This document shows positions 16,383 through 25,962 of a DNA stretch of 64,000 bases, piece by piece (within the stretch, counting starts at the first letter, position 1; the number at the start of each line of letters is the position of its first letter). This stretch comes from Pseudomonadales bacterium (lineage in GTDB: Bacteria > Pseudomonadota > Gammaproteobacteria > Pseudomonadales > Azotimanducaceae): NCBI GenBank assembly GCA_030749725.1, contig JASMJM010000014.1, forward strand, positions 45,537 to 109,536, given 5' to 3'. Under the pieces are notes generated by a model that was not told the DNA's origin, did not search any database, and saw nothing but the letters and a program-made list of their open reading frames with translations. The translations under genes were made by a program, and so were the position numbers.

Positions 16383-18692
16383 ATGGCCGGTCTAGACGGA
16401 AGTTCAATACTGAGACTTAGTCAGATGTATCTATGCCCTGGTCAATATGCGTCCAGAATCAGATGGCCCTTCGGCCTCAGCTTGTTATTGTTTGCCTCAT
16501 CACTGTCTCCTCTTGCCAGTGAATCCGCTCCTTCCAGGGTCACCATTGGACCGTTCAGCAGTCAGGAATCAATGGCACAGGTCCATCCAGTCCTGCAACG
16601 TAATCGCATCCCATTTGAAACAAGACTGACCTCGAAGCGCGAATCGCTTGGATTCATCGTTGTTACCCCTGTTCAGCAAAATGCACAAGACGGTCAAGAA
16701 TTGACCCGTGAATTGTCAGAGGCACGAGAATTGGTGGACGCAGAGAGCGCTGCGAGAGTCGACACCGAATCCAAAGTAGAGCAATTAACATCAGAACTCG
16801 GGCAAGCAGAGGAGCGGCTGCAATTTGAAGCAGATACACGTGCAGCAATGGAAGCTGAGGCAAAAGTCAAAGCAGAAGAACGTGCAGCAGATCTCGAACG
16901 CACCGAACGGGCGGCGACAGTGGAAGCAAGTATCCGTCAGCAAATTGAAAAGAATACACGAGATAGAATCCAAATCTTGTCAGCAAAGTTAGCAGAAGCC
17001 GAATCACAAATTCAGTCGGAGTCTGAGAAAAAAGCCCAGCCGGTACCCGAGGAGATTGAAACACTCAAATCAGAACTGAGCCTGGCCGCTCAGAAACTGG
17101 AATCGCAAAGTGCTGTAAGAATTGAATTGGAAGCCTCGACCACCAGCAGATTGAAGAGCCTGTCTGAGGAGCTTGTACAGGCAGAAGAGCTGGCTGAAAA
17201 GGAAGTGGGCATAAGACATGAAGTGGAAGCCGAGCTCAAATCGCGCATAGCATCTCAATCCGCTGAGTTGGCTGAAGCCAAAGACAGACTCGAAACTGAA
17301 ACTGAAGCGAGAATTCAGAGCGATGCTGAACTACAAGTACAAACCAGATCCTTGGCTGAAGAGTTGGCTCAGGAAAGGGAACGAGCGGATTCTGCAGCCG
17401 AAGCAAAAGACCGGATCGGAGAACAGGCAAAAGTACAGGTTGAGGAACTGGCTGGTCAGATCGAGTCCTTAAAACAGCAAGCACTTGAAGGGGCGTCCGA
17501 CAATCATCAAAGAGAACAAGACGCCCAGGCAAGAATTGAGGCATTGACGACCCAACTTGCACAAGCAGAGACCAAGATTGCCGAAGAGAATCAGCAGTAC
17601 GTGGAGCATGACGGCGAGGTCCATGCCGAGGTGGCACAAGCAAAAGAGCAGATTGCTTCTCTTGGTAACGAACTTGCGGAGATTAAGGAGGAACTGGCGA
17701 AGCAAGCTGATGCTCTTGTAAACGATCTGGCAAAGGCGATGCGCCAGGTTCAAATGCAAGAACGATTGAGAGTGCAGGCAGAAGAGCTCGCTGAGGAGAA
17801 GACAAACGCACTGGCGAGCGCTTTGATTGATCTTGAGAAACACTCACAGGCAAATGACAGCGCACAGCAACAGGTGAAAGAGCTGCGACGACAACTGGCA
17901 GAATCGAAACGTCTTGCCTCTCTCGCTTCAGATCAAACGGACCCGGACCCGGAACCTACAGAGCCAGGTTTCCAGCCATTGCTCAATGACGTTGCAGACG
18001 TACCGGCAGAACTCAGAGAGCCCATCCGGTCTAGCGAAACGACTGGCAATCCGGTAATGCGAAGTATGCTTGAACGTTTTGTGACTAATCTGAACCAACA
18101 GCTAATCACCATTGAGGCCGCACATGAACGACAGGACTATGCTGAAGTGGCAAGCTCATGTCGTTTGTTAAAGGGAGTAGTTCACTCGATGGGATTCAAG
18201 GATTTAGTCGATCCGGTGAACCAACTAGACAACTTGCTGCGTGATAAACAGTATGGTCATTTGTCTGCAAAGATCGATGAATTATCGCAGTATGCACTGC
18301 GGATCATGATGGATGATGACGCCAATATTGAGCCGAGCGCGGGCAGTGAACCCGTTGTCGGAGAAAAGGCAGAACAACCCGGCAGAGAACCCATCCTATT
18401 CAAGGTGCCGGCTGATAATCAGAGAAAAGAGGAACTGTCAGAGAATTTCATATTCAAGTTAGGCACTGAGATTCTTGAAATGGAATCTGCCTGGCGCAAA
18501 GAGGACTATTCCGAACTGAAACGTTTATGTCGTTGGGCCGTGAAATACGCCAAAACTCTGGATTTCCATGAAGTCGTCCAGGCAGCAACTGAACTGGAAC
18601 AGGCCGTCGCCCGGGTTGATCGAAGTGACATGGCCGCCAAGATTGAGTCTCTGGGATCACTGTACTGTCGTATTGAATTGGTTCAGGAATAA
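16383..18692 (+). CDS. Long coiled-coil protein with two degenerate HPt-like modules
   Basis: The 769-residue frame begins with a hydrophobic segment (LSLLLFASSLSPLAS, about residues 35-50), so it is exported or membrane-anchored. The start could also be the ATG at 16425. Residues of about 100-520 are an uninterrupted Glu/Ala/Gln-rich heptad pattern with repeated blocks such as A-E-x-x-R-x-x-x-E and x-L-A-E-E-L-A. This implies a very long coiled coil. Two related helical modules follow (about 556-640 and 688-769). They resemble histidine phosphotransfer bundles (CRLLKGVVHSMGF and CRWAVKYAKTLDF). The position of the phosphorylated His (three before Lys in H-x-x-K-G) is Arg594 and Arg717. The function is unknown; a structural or scaffold role is inferred. 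Confidence 0.7.
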   Translation: MAGLDGSSILRLSQMYLCPGQYASRIRWPFGLSLLLFASSLSPLASESAPSRVTIGPFSSQESMAQVHPVLQRNRIPFETRLTSKRESLGFIVVTPVQQNAQDGQELTRELSEARELVDAESAARVDTESKVEQLTSELGQAEERLQFEADTRAAMEAEAKVKAEERAADLERTERAATVEASIRQQIEKNTRDRIQILSAKLAEAESQIQSESEKKAQPVPEEIETLKSELSLAAQKLESQSAVRIELEASTTSRLKSLSEELVQAEELAEKEVGIRHEVEAELKSRIASQSAELAEAKDRLETETEARIQSDAELQVQTRSLAEELAQERERADSAAEAKDRIGEQAKVQVEELAGQIESLKQQALEGASDNHQREQDAQARIEALTTQLAQAETKIAEENQQYVEHDGEVHAEVAQAKEQIASLGNELAEIKEELAKQADALVNDLAKAMRQVQMQERLRVQAEELAEEKTNALASALIDLEKHSQANDSAQQQVKELRRQLAESKRLASLASDQTDPDPEPTEPGFQPLLNDVADVPAELREPIRSSETTGNPVMRSMLERFVTNLNQQLITIEAAHERQDYAEVASSCRLLKGVVHSMGFKDLVDPVNQLDNLLRDKQYGHLSAKIDELSQYALRIMMDDDANIEPSAGSEPVVGEKAEQPGREPILFKVPADNQRKEELSENFIFKLGTEILEMESAWRKEDYSELKRLCRWAVKYAKTLDFHEVVQAATELEQAVARVDRSDMAAKIESLGSLYCRIELVQE

Positions 18693-18775
18693 TCGAGTCA
18701 CCCGATACGATCGCTCCCCTGGGAATTATCGAGCCTCCCACGACCCAAAGGTCAAGACTCAGCGCTTCGCCCAGC

Positions 18776-19570
18776 CTATTTGTCCTTGTGGACGGCCCCG
18801 AACGCCTCTGCATTCGAGAGCAGGTCTGTCATTCGGGTCAACGTCAGGCGCTGCCCTTCGACATCGTTGGGTCGTCCGACGGTTGCGCCAATATTGAGCC
18901 TTCTGATGACCTGACGAGGTGGCCTTGCCGGCGTGCTGAGCCCCGGCATGACGCTGACCAATACTGTGGCAATCCCGGCCGATTCAAGTCCGCGTGCAAT
19001 CAGACTCACGGTCTGATGGCAGACGGGTCAGCTTGGAACGAGTAGTACCGCCTCGACGGCATCGGCTTTGAATGCTGCGATGATCTCGGGAATGGTTTCC
19101 CGGATCAGCGGTGCGGCGTTGGGCTGAAGCCCCATCAGAACCAGCGTATCCGGTGACAGCGAACCTATGCTGCCTTCGGAGACGAGTTCACTCAGTCGAT
19201 CCAGGGGCAGGTTGGCATTGAAATCTTCCTTGGCATACTTGTGATCGTAACCTGGGTGATTGATCTTCAGTTTGCTGCGATCGACATCAACCGGTATACG
19301 ACGAAACTCAGGTACTTCGTCACCAAACGTGGGATAGCCTCGCATGGGTTCCTGTTCGCCTTCTATACTGTAACCACCAGTCGTTAGTAAGCCAAATCTG
19401 GCCTCGCTGACTGGTTTGCCCAGTCGCCCAAACGGATCACCCTCGGTGGTAAACCAGGGATATTTCGCAAATGCGACTTGCCCTTTGCCCTCGCCAAACA
19501 GAGGTTTGGCAAACTCGACCCATTCACTGAATGGTTTCTGCCAGCTTGCTATGCTCGATTCATCGCTCAT
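18776..19570 (-). CDS. GrdB-like selenoprotein (glycine/sarcosine/betaine reductase selenoprotein B family)
   Basis: The gene reads 264 residues through an in-frame TGA at 19028-19030 (residue 181). Before the TGA the frame ends in DAVEAVLLVPS; after it continues PVCHQTVSLIARGLESAGIA in the same frame. The join LVPS-U-PVCH is the U/C-x-x-C-H redox motif of the GrdB/PrdB-like family, and homologous sequence extends on both sides. A hairpin at 18995-19021 has the features of a bacterial SECIS. The start at 19570 has AAGGAG 8 nt upstream. The clostridial GrdB enzyme reduces glycine or betaine. This short proteobacterial form is of unknown function, probably a thiol/selenol oxidoreductase. Standard calling would give two fragments, 19028-19570 and 18776-19009. 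Confidence 0.88.
18995..19021 (-). promoter_or_regulatory. Predicted SECIS hairpin of the GrdB-like gene
   Basis: Counting the TGA as nt 1-3, nt 10-36 form a stem TGC-ATCAGAC / GTCTGAT-GCA with a single C-U mismatch and a five-base loop CGTGA. The G in the second loop position is 19 nt after the TGA. This matches the bacterial SECIS consensus: the loop 16-37 nt downstream, with a G in its first two bases. Confidence 0.75.
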
Positions 19571-19728
19571 CTTGGTGCTCCTTCTACAATTATTCTAGTC
19601 AACCAACGTAAACCGGTTGCATCACCTTGCGGCGATGTGTCTACCGTCTTACGCCATTTTCACGCCGACGTGGACGATGACCGCTTGTAATCAGGCCTCA
19701 CTCTCCATCCAGTCGCCGGAGTCCATGT

Positions 19729-20415
19729 TCATACAAGTTCACGCAGGTGTTTCAACCCTCGATTGAGTTTACGCGAATTGCTTACCGCCAGTTCGGAAAT
19801 ACACCGTTGCCGATGTGACTTGTCCGCAAACAGCTGCAATGCGTTTTCGAGATCTCGTTTGATCACGTGCCCATAGGCTGATTCTGCCAGTTCCATGCCT
19901 TCGCTGACGGATCTCTTGGGCCAGCTGGCAATCATAAAAGCAAGGTCGATTAGATCCCTCGACCTGGTAGAAGTGTCGTTACCCCGGTCCGAATTTGCAA
20001 GTAGTTTTTCTGCCAAGCAGGATGCGTGGCTGAGCGATGCAACCGGGACTCCGTCTATCGTCATGCAATCGATACTGATCCGTCCTTCCGAGATGATCTC
20101 AAACTTCACAGGTTGTCCGGCCACGTCTACAAAAGTACGAATGCCATACATATCCGCTCGTACCTCTCGCCAAAGTGGTAATGCTCCGCCGATTTCTCCA
20201 AGTGAAGAATCACTGATCGTACCGCGGAGCTTGCGATAGCCGTCTCGGTCCGCACACATGAAGTCAATATCCATGGACTCGCGGTATTCACCAAGTTCCA
20301 GGACGATGCGAGTGCCTCCGCCGAAGTAGCATCCGCTGGATTCGAGGAACGACGCATTCAGGTTTTCCAGGGCCCGCAGAACTGTTCGATGTCGAGGACG
20401 GGTAAATTCAGGCAT
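19729..20415 (-). CDS. AbiEii/AbiGii-type nucleotidyltransferase (putative toxin)
   Basis: This 228-residue protein carries the nucleotidyltransferase fold of the AbiEii family. GGGTRIVLELG starts at about residue 32, followed by YRESMDIDFM, where Asp49 and Asp51 are the expected metal ligands. The later block AEKLLANSDRGNDTSTRSRD-LIDL matches the conserved K-x-x-A-x-x-D-R family motif. AbiEii toxins act in abortive-infection or type IV toxin-antitoxin systems and modify tRNA or similar targets. The start overlaps the upstream gene's stop by 8 nt, so the two are translationally coupled. The expected partner would be an antitoxin. Confidence 0.85.
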   Translation of the reverse strand: MPEFTRPRHRTVLRALENLNASFLESSGCYFGGGTRIVLELGEYRESMDIDFMCADRDGYRKLRGTISDSSLGEIGGALPLWREVRADMYGIRTFVDVAGQPVKFEIISEGRISIDCMTIDGVPVASLSHASCLAEKLLANSDRGNDTSTRSRDLIDLAFMIASWPKRSVSEGMELAESAYGHVIKRDLENALQLFADKSHRQRCISELAVSNSRKLNRGLKHLRELV

Positions 20416-20794
20416 TGATAACGCCTTTTCCGAATTCCGAGCTTAGCGCAGTGATCAACTGCCTCTCACCGACATCAAGAGCGTTCTCATCAATGAATCG
20501 CCAGTTTCCTTCGTAGAGCGAGAACGCGTCCGACCTGGTGATGTGATCGCTGTGCCTGGCCCAGCAAAGTAGATGCAGTTGTGGGTAATCTTTCACGTTT
20601 AGCACTTCGATTTGAATGAAGTGTTGAAGACGGTCGATGAATCTCTGATCGCGCATTCCTGCTTTCAGTTTCTCTAGTTCCTGCATTGGCAGACGAACCT
20701 GGTAAAGCCCCATGCCGGTTTCCCGCTCACGCTGTCGTTGGCGTCTCTTTGCTTCGCGCAGTTGTGTCGGTCTGTCATTCAGCATCATGAACAC
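20408..20794 (-). CDS. Putative AbiEii partner (antitoxin-like)
   Basis: The 128-residue frame begins with GTG at 20794, or ATG at 20788 or 20785, and overlaps the AbiEii-type gene by 8 nt. The N-terminus is very basic (QLREAKRRQRQRERETG), then YQVRLPMQELEKLKAGMRDQ. The C-terminal half is helical and contains ARHSDHITRSDAF and LITALSSEFG. It does not look like the classical AbiEi antitoxin with a winged helix and a C-terminal domain. The tight coupling suggests it controls or neutralises the nucleotidyltransferase. No ribosome-binding site is convincing. Confidence 0.6.
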   Translation of the reverse strand: MFMMLNDRPTQLREAKRRQRQRERETGMGLYQVRLPMQELEKLKAGMRDQRFIDRLQHFIQIEVLNVKDYPQLHLLCWARHSDHITRSDAFSLYEGNWRFIDENALDVGERQLITALSSEFGKGVINA

Positions 20795-20982
20795 TAAGTT
20801 AGGTGTGTTGACATGTCATCATAGCAGATTGAAACAAAGTGTGCGAACTCGTGCTCTTGTGGCGAACCCACGGGTGGCCCAATAGCACTCCCACCGGGTT
20901 GCGCCTTGTCTTGGCCTGGGCGGCTCCGATATCTGGTAAGCTCTGAACCCATCAATTCTGGGTAGACGGAGTACTGGACCCC

Positions 20983-23900
20983 ATGACCAGGTTCGACGTA
21001 TCTCTGGATGACAAATTCGACCTTTCGAAGAACCGTGTTTACATGACGGGGACACAAGCGCTGGTGCGGTTGTGCCTTGAACAATCAGCACGCGATACGG
21101 CAGCCGGGTTCAGAACGGGTGGCTATGTCACAGGCTATCGCGGTTCGCCTCTCGGCAATGTGGATTTTCAATTTCACGCTGCGCAGAAGCATCTTGCTCC
21201 CAGCAATGTCGTCTTTGAAGAAGGTCTGAACGAAGACCTGGCCGCCACCGCCCTTTGGGGCACGCAACAGGCCGAATTGCGCGGCGAGGGGAAATTCGAC
21301 GGAGTCTTTGGCCTCTGGTACGGCAAGGGCCCGGGTGTGGATAGATCAGGCGATGCACTTCGCCATGCCAATCTTGCCGGCTCCTCAGCGTTGGGGGGCG
21401 TTCTGCTGTTGATGGGCGATGATCACACCTGCGAGAGTTCTACCACTGCACACCAAAGCGAATACGCATTGGTCGACGCGCAGATTCCGATCCTGAATCC
21501 TGCCACGGTTGCGGACATCCTGGAATTTGGATTGCACGGCTGGGCGCTGTCCCGGTTTGCCGGTGTCTGGTGTGGCATCAAGGCTGTAAAGGAAAATATT
21601 GAAAGCTCGGGGACCGTTGAAACCGATCTATCCCATATCAACCCACAGATTCCCACTGATTTTGACCTGCCCGAGGCAGGGCTGAACATCCGCCTCGACG
21701 ATCATCCAACCGTCCAGGAAACCCGTCTGCACCGCTATAAGATGGATGCTGTACGAGCCTATGTTCGAGCCAATAGCATGGACAAGGTCACCATCTCCGG
21801 TGGCGAAGCGCCTGCATTGGGAATCATAACCGCTGGGAAATCCTACCTGGATGTCCTGCAGGCGTTGGCTGAATTGGGAATAGACGATGCAGTGGCGAAA
21901 TCGCTGGGTGTCACTGTCTTAAAGCTCGCCATGACGTGGCCGTTGGAACCCAAGCGAATACGCGATTTTGCCAGAGGCCTGAACCAAATCATCGTGGTAG
22001 AAGAAAAACGCGGTTTGATCGAAGACCAGCTGCGAACCATTCTCTATAGCTCACCGGAGCGGCCAGACATAGTCGGTAAGAAGACGGAACAAGGGCATCT
22101 CCTTTTCCCCGCTGAATTGGCGCTAAACCCGGTCCACATTGCATCTGAAATCGGCGCCCGCTTGCCGGCATCAACCGACGCCGTGACCGGTACGATCAGC
22201 GCCAGACTACAGGACATCAACGCGCGCCTGAAGGACGAGCGCGCCGACTTACCTGTGGCGCGTGGCCTCGGGTTTTGCGCAGGCTGTCCCCATAATACGT
22301 CTACCAAAGCGCCCGAGGGAGCACGCAGTTTTGCCGGCATTGGCTGTCACTACATGGCCCAGGTCATGGACCGCGGGGTCCAGGGCTACACCCACATGGG
22401 GGCCGAAGGATCCAACTGGATCGGCGAGGCGAGATTCTCCAACCGCGATCACGTCTACCAAAACCTGGGCGATGGCACCTTTAATCATTCAGGCCTTCAG
22501 GCTGTGCGTGCCAGTATAGCGGCCGGCGTCAATATCACCTACAAGCTGTTGTACAACGACGCGGTTGCCCTGACGGGAGGGCAAGCCAATGACGGCGGTC
22601 TGGACAGCTACACGATAGCAGCCGAACTAGCGGCCGCGGGTGTCTCCAGGATGGCGTATGTCACGGAAGAGCCGGCGCGTATCGAACAGGCGCGTCTGCC
22701 TCGAGGAGTTGCCTTGTTTCATCGACGCGACCTCATGCAGGTCCAAGAGGACATGGCGCGCGTCACGGGCACCACTGTAGTTCTGTACGATCAGACTTGC
22801 GCAGCAGAGAACCGCAGACGGCGCAAACATGGCCTCGCGCCAGACGTCGACAAACGTATCTACATCAACCCATCTGTTTGTGAGGGCTGCGGCGATTGCG
22901 GGGTGCAATCCAACTGCGTGGCGATCCAACCACTGGAAACCGATCTCGGGCGTAAACGCGAGATCGATCAGTCTGCCTGCAACAAGGATTTCTCCTGTCT
23001 CGATGGTTTCTGCCCCAGCTTTGTCACCGTCAACGGCGCCGTGCTTCGTGTACAGGAAGTCTCTCTTACGGATCTGCCGGAGGTGCCGGAGCCTGTGACA
23101 AGACCCAGCTTCGATGCGCCCTATTCGATTCTCGTCAACGGCATTGGCGGAACCGGTGTCGTTACAGTGGGTGCATTGATCGGCATGGCCGCACATCTGG
23201 AGGGCCGCGCCGCCGGCCTTATCGACATGGCTGGTCTGGCGCAAAAGGGCGGCTCGGTGTTCTCCCATATTAAGCTGGCGCGCTCCCCGGCCGAGATCAA
23301 CGCCATTCGCGTCGGGTCTGGTGGCGCGGATCTGCTGCTGGGCTGTGATCTGTTAATCAGTGCCACAAATGCTTCCCTGTCGACCCTGAACCAACGGTCC
23401 AGCCATGCGGTCATCAATTCCCACGAGCAGATGCCGGGCGAGTTTGCCCGCCAACGGGATTTCCATCTGCCCCTGACCCTAATGCAGCAGCGCATCGAAA
23501 CGGCGGTGCCGGCTGGACACTTTGCCTGCGTGAACGCCACGCAAATTGCCAGGCAGCTTCTCGGCGACAGTATTGGTGCAAACTTGATTATGCTGGGTGT
23601 TGCCTATCAGCTGGGTCTGCTCCCGCTTTCGGCGGATGCCCTGTTACGAGCGATCGATCTCAACGCTGTGGCCATACCACTCAACAAGAAAGCCTTTGCG
23701 TTGGGGCGCCAGTGGGTGCATTCCCCGGAGGTCGTGCTGGCACTCTTACCAGAAGCAGCTCCTTTAGAGCCACCATCCCTGGACGAGATGATTGCCGACA
23801 GAACCAAGCGTCTGATCGACTATCAAAGCGCAGACTACGCCGCCCGTTACAGTGACCTTGTTGCGCTCGCGCGCAACACCAACGACGAGATTGCTCGGGC

Positions 23901-24405
23901 CGTGGCACAGTACTTCTACAAGCTGATGGCCTATAAAGATGAATACGAGGTCGCGCGCCTTTACAGTACTGACAGTTTCAGAGTAGACCTGGCGCAGACC
24001 TTCTCTGATGTTGGTAAACTCCAGTTTCATCTGGTCCCACCACTCCTTGTCAGACTTGATCCCGTCACGGGCAAGGCCAGAAAGATAACCATGGGACCGT
24101 GGATTCTGCCGGTATTTCGATTGCTTGCCAAAGGCAAACACCTGCGTGGCACGACCTTTGATCCCTTCGGCTATACGCTCGAGCGGCGTACGGAAAGGAG
24201 GCTGATTTCGGATTATGAAGCTTTGGTGACCGAAGTCGCCGACAATTTTGAAGCCGTGGATCAGGATGCGGCCCTCGCCCTTGCAGAATTGCCCGATCAG
24301 ATCAGAGGATTTGGCCATGTGAAGTTGGCAAGTATTGAAGGCATCCAGGAAACCCAAACGGCTTTGACGAAGGCACTCTATTGCCGCGTTGAAGAGAGTT
24401 CGTGA
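20983..24405 (+). CDS. Indolepyruvate ferredoxin oxidoreductase family protein (alpha-beta-gamma fusion)
   Basis: This 1140-residue fused enzyme joins the pyrimidine-binding and TPP-binding domains to ferredoxin-like and gamma domains. The N-terminus shows TGTQALVRLCLEQS and GYVTGYRGSPLGNVD. The TPP-domain region has GFCAGCPHNTSTKAPEG and GIGCHYMAQVMDRG. A cluster motif VCEGCGDCG-x5-C, with nearby Cys (ACNKDFSCLDGFCP), binds [4Fe-4S] centres. The gamma domain starts at LVNGIGGTGVVTVGALIGMA. Such enzymes oxidatively decarboxylate aryl or branched 2-oxoacids to acyl-CoA with ferredoxin. It is cytoplasmic. The ATG at 20983 lies 190 bp upstream-divergent from the AbiEii operon. Confidence 0.93.
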   Translation: MTRFDVSLDDKFDLSKNRVYMTGTQALVRLCLEQSARDTAAGFRTGGYVTGYRGSPLGNVDFQFHAAQKHLAPSNVVFEEGLNEDLAATALWGTQQAELRGEGKFDGVFGLWYGKGPGVDRSGDALRHANLAGSSALGGVLLLMGDDHTCESSTTAHQSEYALVDAQIPILNPATVADILEFGLHGWALSRFAGVWCGIKAVKENIESSGTVETDLSHINPQIPTDFDLPEAGLNIRLDDHPTVQETRLHRYKMDAVRAYVRANSMDKVTISGGEAPALGIITAGKSYLDVLQALAELGIDDAVAKSLGVTVLKLAMTWPLEPKRIRDFARGLNQIIVVEEKRGLIEDQLRTILYSSPERPDIVGKKTEQGHLLFPAELALNPVHIASEIGARLPASTDAVTGTISARLQDINARLKDERADLPVARGLGFCAGCPHNTSTKAPEGARSFAGIGCHYMAQVMDRGVQGYTHMGAEGSNWIGEARFSNRDHVYQNLGDGTFNHSGLQAVRASIAAGVNITYKLLYNDAVALTGGQANDGGLDSYTIAAELAAAGVSRMAYVTEEPARIEQARLPRGVALFHRRDLMQVQEDMARVTGTTVVLYDQTCAAENRRRRKHGLAPDVDKRIYINPSVCEGCGDCGVQSNCVAIQPLETDLGRKREIDQSACNKDFSCLDGFCPSFVTVNGAVLRVQEVSLTDLPEVPEPVTRPSFDAPYSILVNGIGGTGVVTVGALIGMAAHLEGRAAGLIDMAGLAQKGGSVFSHIKLARSPAEINAIRVGSGGADLLLGCDLLISATNASLSTLNQRSSHAVINSHEQMPGEFARQRDFHLPLTLMQQRIETAVPAGHFACVNATQIARQLLGDSIGANLIMLGVAYQLGLLPLSADALLRAIDLNAVAIPLNKKAFALGRQWVHSPEVVLALLPEAAPLEPPSLDEMIADRTKRLIDYQSADYAARYSDLVALARNTNDEIARAVAQYFYKLMAYKDEYEVARLYSTDSFRVDLAQTFSDVGKLQFHLVPPLLVRLDPVTGKARKITMGPWILPVFRLLAKGKHLRGTTFDPFGYTLERRTERRLISDYEALVTEVADNFEAVDQDAALALAELPDQIRGFGHVKLASIEGIQETQTALTKALYCRVEESS

Positions 24406-24428
24406 ACTTCAGGCTGAGTCTTCTTGCC

Positions 24429-24731
24429 TTACGCGCTGACGTCGTCTGGTATCCCCAGTTTAGTTCCGTTAGCAACCTGCAGTAGCTCGATAACGACTCT
24501 GGAATTCTCTGACAGGCGGTATACTACCTGCACGGTCATACCGACCGTTAGTAGCATAAAGGAGCCGAAATTGCTGCCAACTAATCTGACCGATGGATGA
24601 TCATACCCTTCAATTCCGCTGAAACTGTAGCGATAGCCACTGATCACCACGGTCCGCGTAGCGTGGTCCATCAATTGGATCATACCGACTCTGGTCTGGG
24701 TATAACCGCTGGTGATTGTGTTGCGATCCAT
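24429..24731 (-). CDS. Hypothetical protein
   Basis: This 100-residue frame has regular, protein-like composition: IQLMDHATRTVVISGYRYSFSG and MTVQVVYRLSENSRVVIELLQVANG. It suggests a small beta-rich domain with no signal sequence. The ribosome-binding site is poor. It converges on the oxidoreductase from the opposite strand with only 23 bp between. I recognise no family. Confidence 0.5.
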   Translation of the reverse strand: MDRNTITSGYTQTRVGMIQLMDHATRTVVISGYRYSFSGIEGYDHPSVRLVGSNFGSFMLLTVGMTVQVVYRLSENSRVVIELLQVANGTKLGIPDDVSA

Positions 24732-25106
24732 TCGCTAGGATGGATGAGACTCTGGTGACCGAGGCCCTGGATCGGTTCAGAACCGCGCGTCAGGACGCTG
24801 CCCTAACCATCAGGTTGGCAAGTGTGGCAGCGATCCACGGTACCTGCTCGGTCTGCGCGAGAGCATTCCATAGTGGTGCTGGTGATCCCGTAATTTCTCC
24901 TGACCCAGGCAGGGCCGGCCCATCATGGAAAAATGCCGACAGGCGGGCAGCAGCAACGATAGATTTTGACGAAAGTGGCGTTTATGATAGCCATACTCGC
25001 AGATACAGATACGTTGAATGAAGGTCAATCCGATATTCTTGGATTATGTGCTGCCGAAATCCTCGCAAGCGTGACAACTCGGTTTTGACCAAGTGGGAGT
25101 AATGAG
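24732..25106. other. Intergenic region without a supported gene
   Basis: This 375-bp stretch lies between the small hypothetical gene and the PP2C gene. A plus-strand frame of about 100 codons (24716-25021) is open here, but it has no recognisable domain, no good ribosome-binding site and irregular composition. I see no repeat or terminator. Promoters for the two flanking divergent genes probably lie here. Confidence 0.4.
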
Positions 25107-25859
25107 ATGCCAAGCACCTATGCCGCTGGAACGCATGTCGGCACAAGAGAACAGAATGAAGACTCCTTTGTCTGCGACCCGGGACATGGATTGTGGTTCA
25201 TTGCGGACGGTGTTGGTGGACTGGATTTGGGTGAAGCTGCCAGTGCGATATGTGCACATACCGTTGCCACCATGATATCGTCCGGTCAGGGCGTGAATCA
25301 GTCGATCGAGGCAGCCCATGTAAGGATCAAGGAATATTCTGATGCTGAAGCTAACGGCGTCAATATGGGAACCACGCTTGTACTGCTCCTGTCTCACGGC
25401 AGCCGTTACAATGTGTTTTGGGCGGGGGACTGTCGGGCATATCTCTTCGACGGGACGCTCAATCTGATAACACGAGACCACACGCACCTTCAGACTCTTC
25501 TTGATGCCGGTGAACTCACTGCTGAACAAGCGGTTGATGATTCGAGAAAATACGGCATCACCAAGGCACTGGGTATTCAGGAGCTCAACAATGTTCGAGC
25601 GGATAGCATGAGTGAAAAGTGGCAGTCCGATCAGAAGATTCTGATGTGTAGCGACGGACTACATGGATCTGTCACTGATGACGAGATTGAACGGATACTC
25701 AATTCACCGGGATCAGATCAGGACCGAATTGACAACCTGATTGAAAAGGCCCTGAGCGAAGGAGCCACGGACAACATCACTATTGTTCTGGTATCGGCGC
25801 CACCTTCTCTTGTCGATGATCACGAGGATGACACCGAAGTTCCTGACGATCTTGAATAA
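25107..25859 (+). CDS. PP2C-family protein serine/threonine phosphatase
   Basis: This 250-residue protein is one PP2C (PPM) domain. Motif 1 is GTREQNEDSFV with a metal-binding Asp. Motif 2 is LWFIADGVGGLDLGEAAS. The middle motif is GTTLVLLLS. Later landmarks are WAGDCRAYLF, LITRDHT, ILMCSDGLHGSV and GATDNITIVLV. All the metal-ligand Asp positions are present, so it should be active as a Mn/Mg-dependent phosphoprotein phosphatase. Bacterial members often pair with Hanks-type kinases or type VI secretion, but no kinase is nearby. It is soluble and probably cytoplasmic. Confidence 0.9.
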   Translation: MPSTYAAGTHVGTREQNEDSFVCDPGHGLWFIADGVGGLDLGEAASAICAHTVATMISSGQGVNQSIEAAHVRIKEYSDAEANGVNMGTTLVLLLSHGSRYNVFWAGDCRAYLFDGTLNLITRDHTHLQTLLDAGELTAEQAVDDSRKYGITKALGIQELNNVRADSMSEKWQSDQKILMCSDGLHGSVTDDEIERILNSPGSDQDRIDNLIEKALSEGATDNITIVLVSAPPSLVDDHEDDTEVPDDLE

Positions 25860-25962
25860 AGAGTTCGATAGCCTGTTAGCTAACACCGGGAATCTAACGG
25901 CTTCGGGCAGATCCATACAAGCGACGACCGTCTGAAACTGCCAGCCCAAATACACCTTTACA

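Noticed and set aside
24716..25021. Plus-strand frame of about 100 codons
   Set aside because: No domain, poor ribosome-binding site and irregular composition; recorded only as an intergenic remark.
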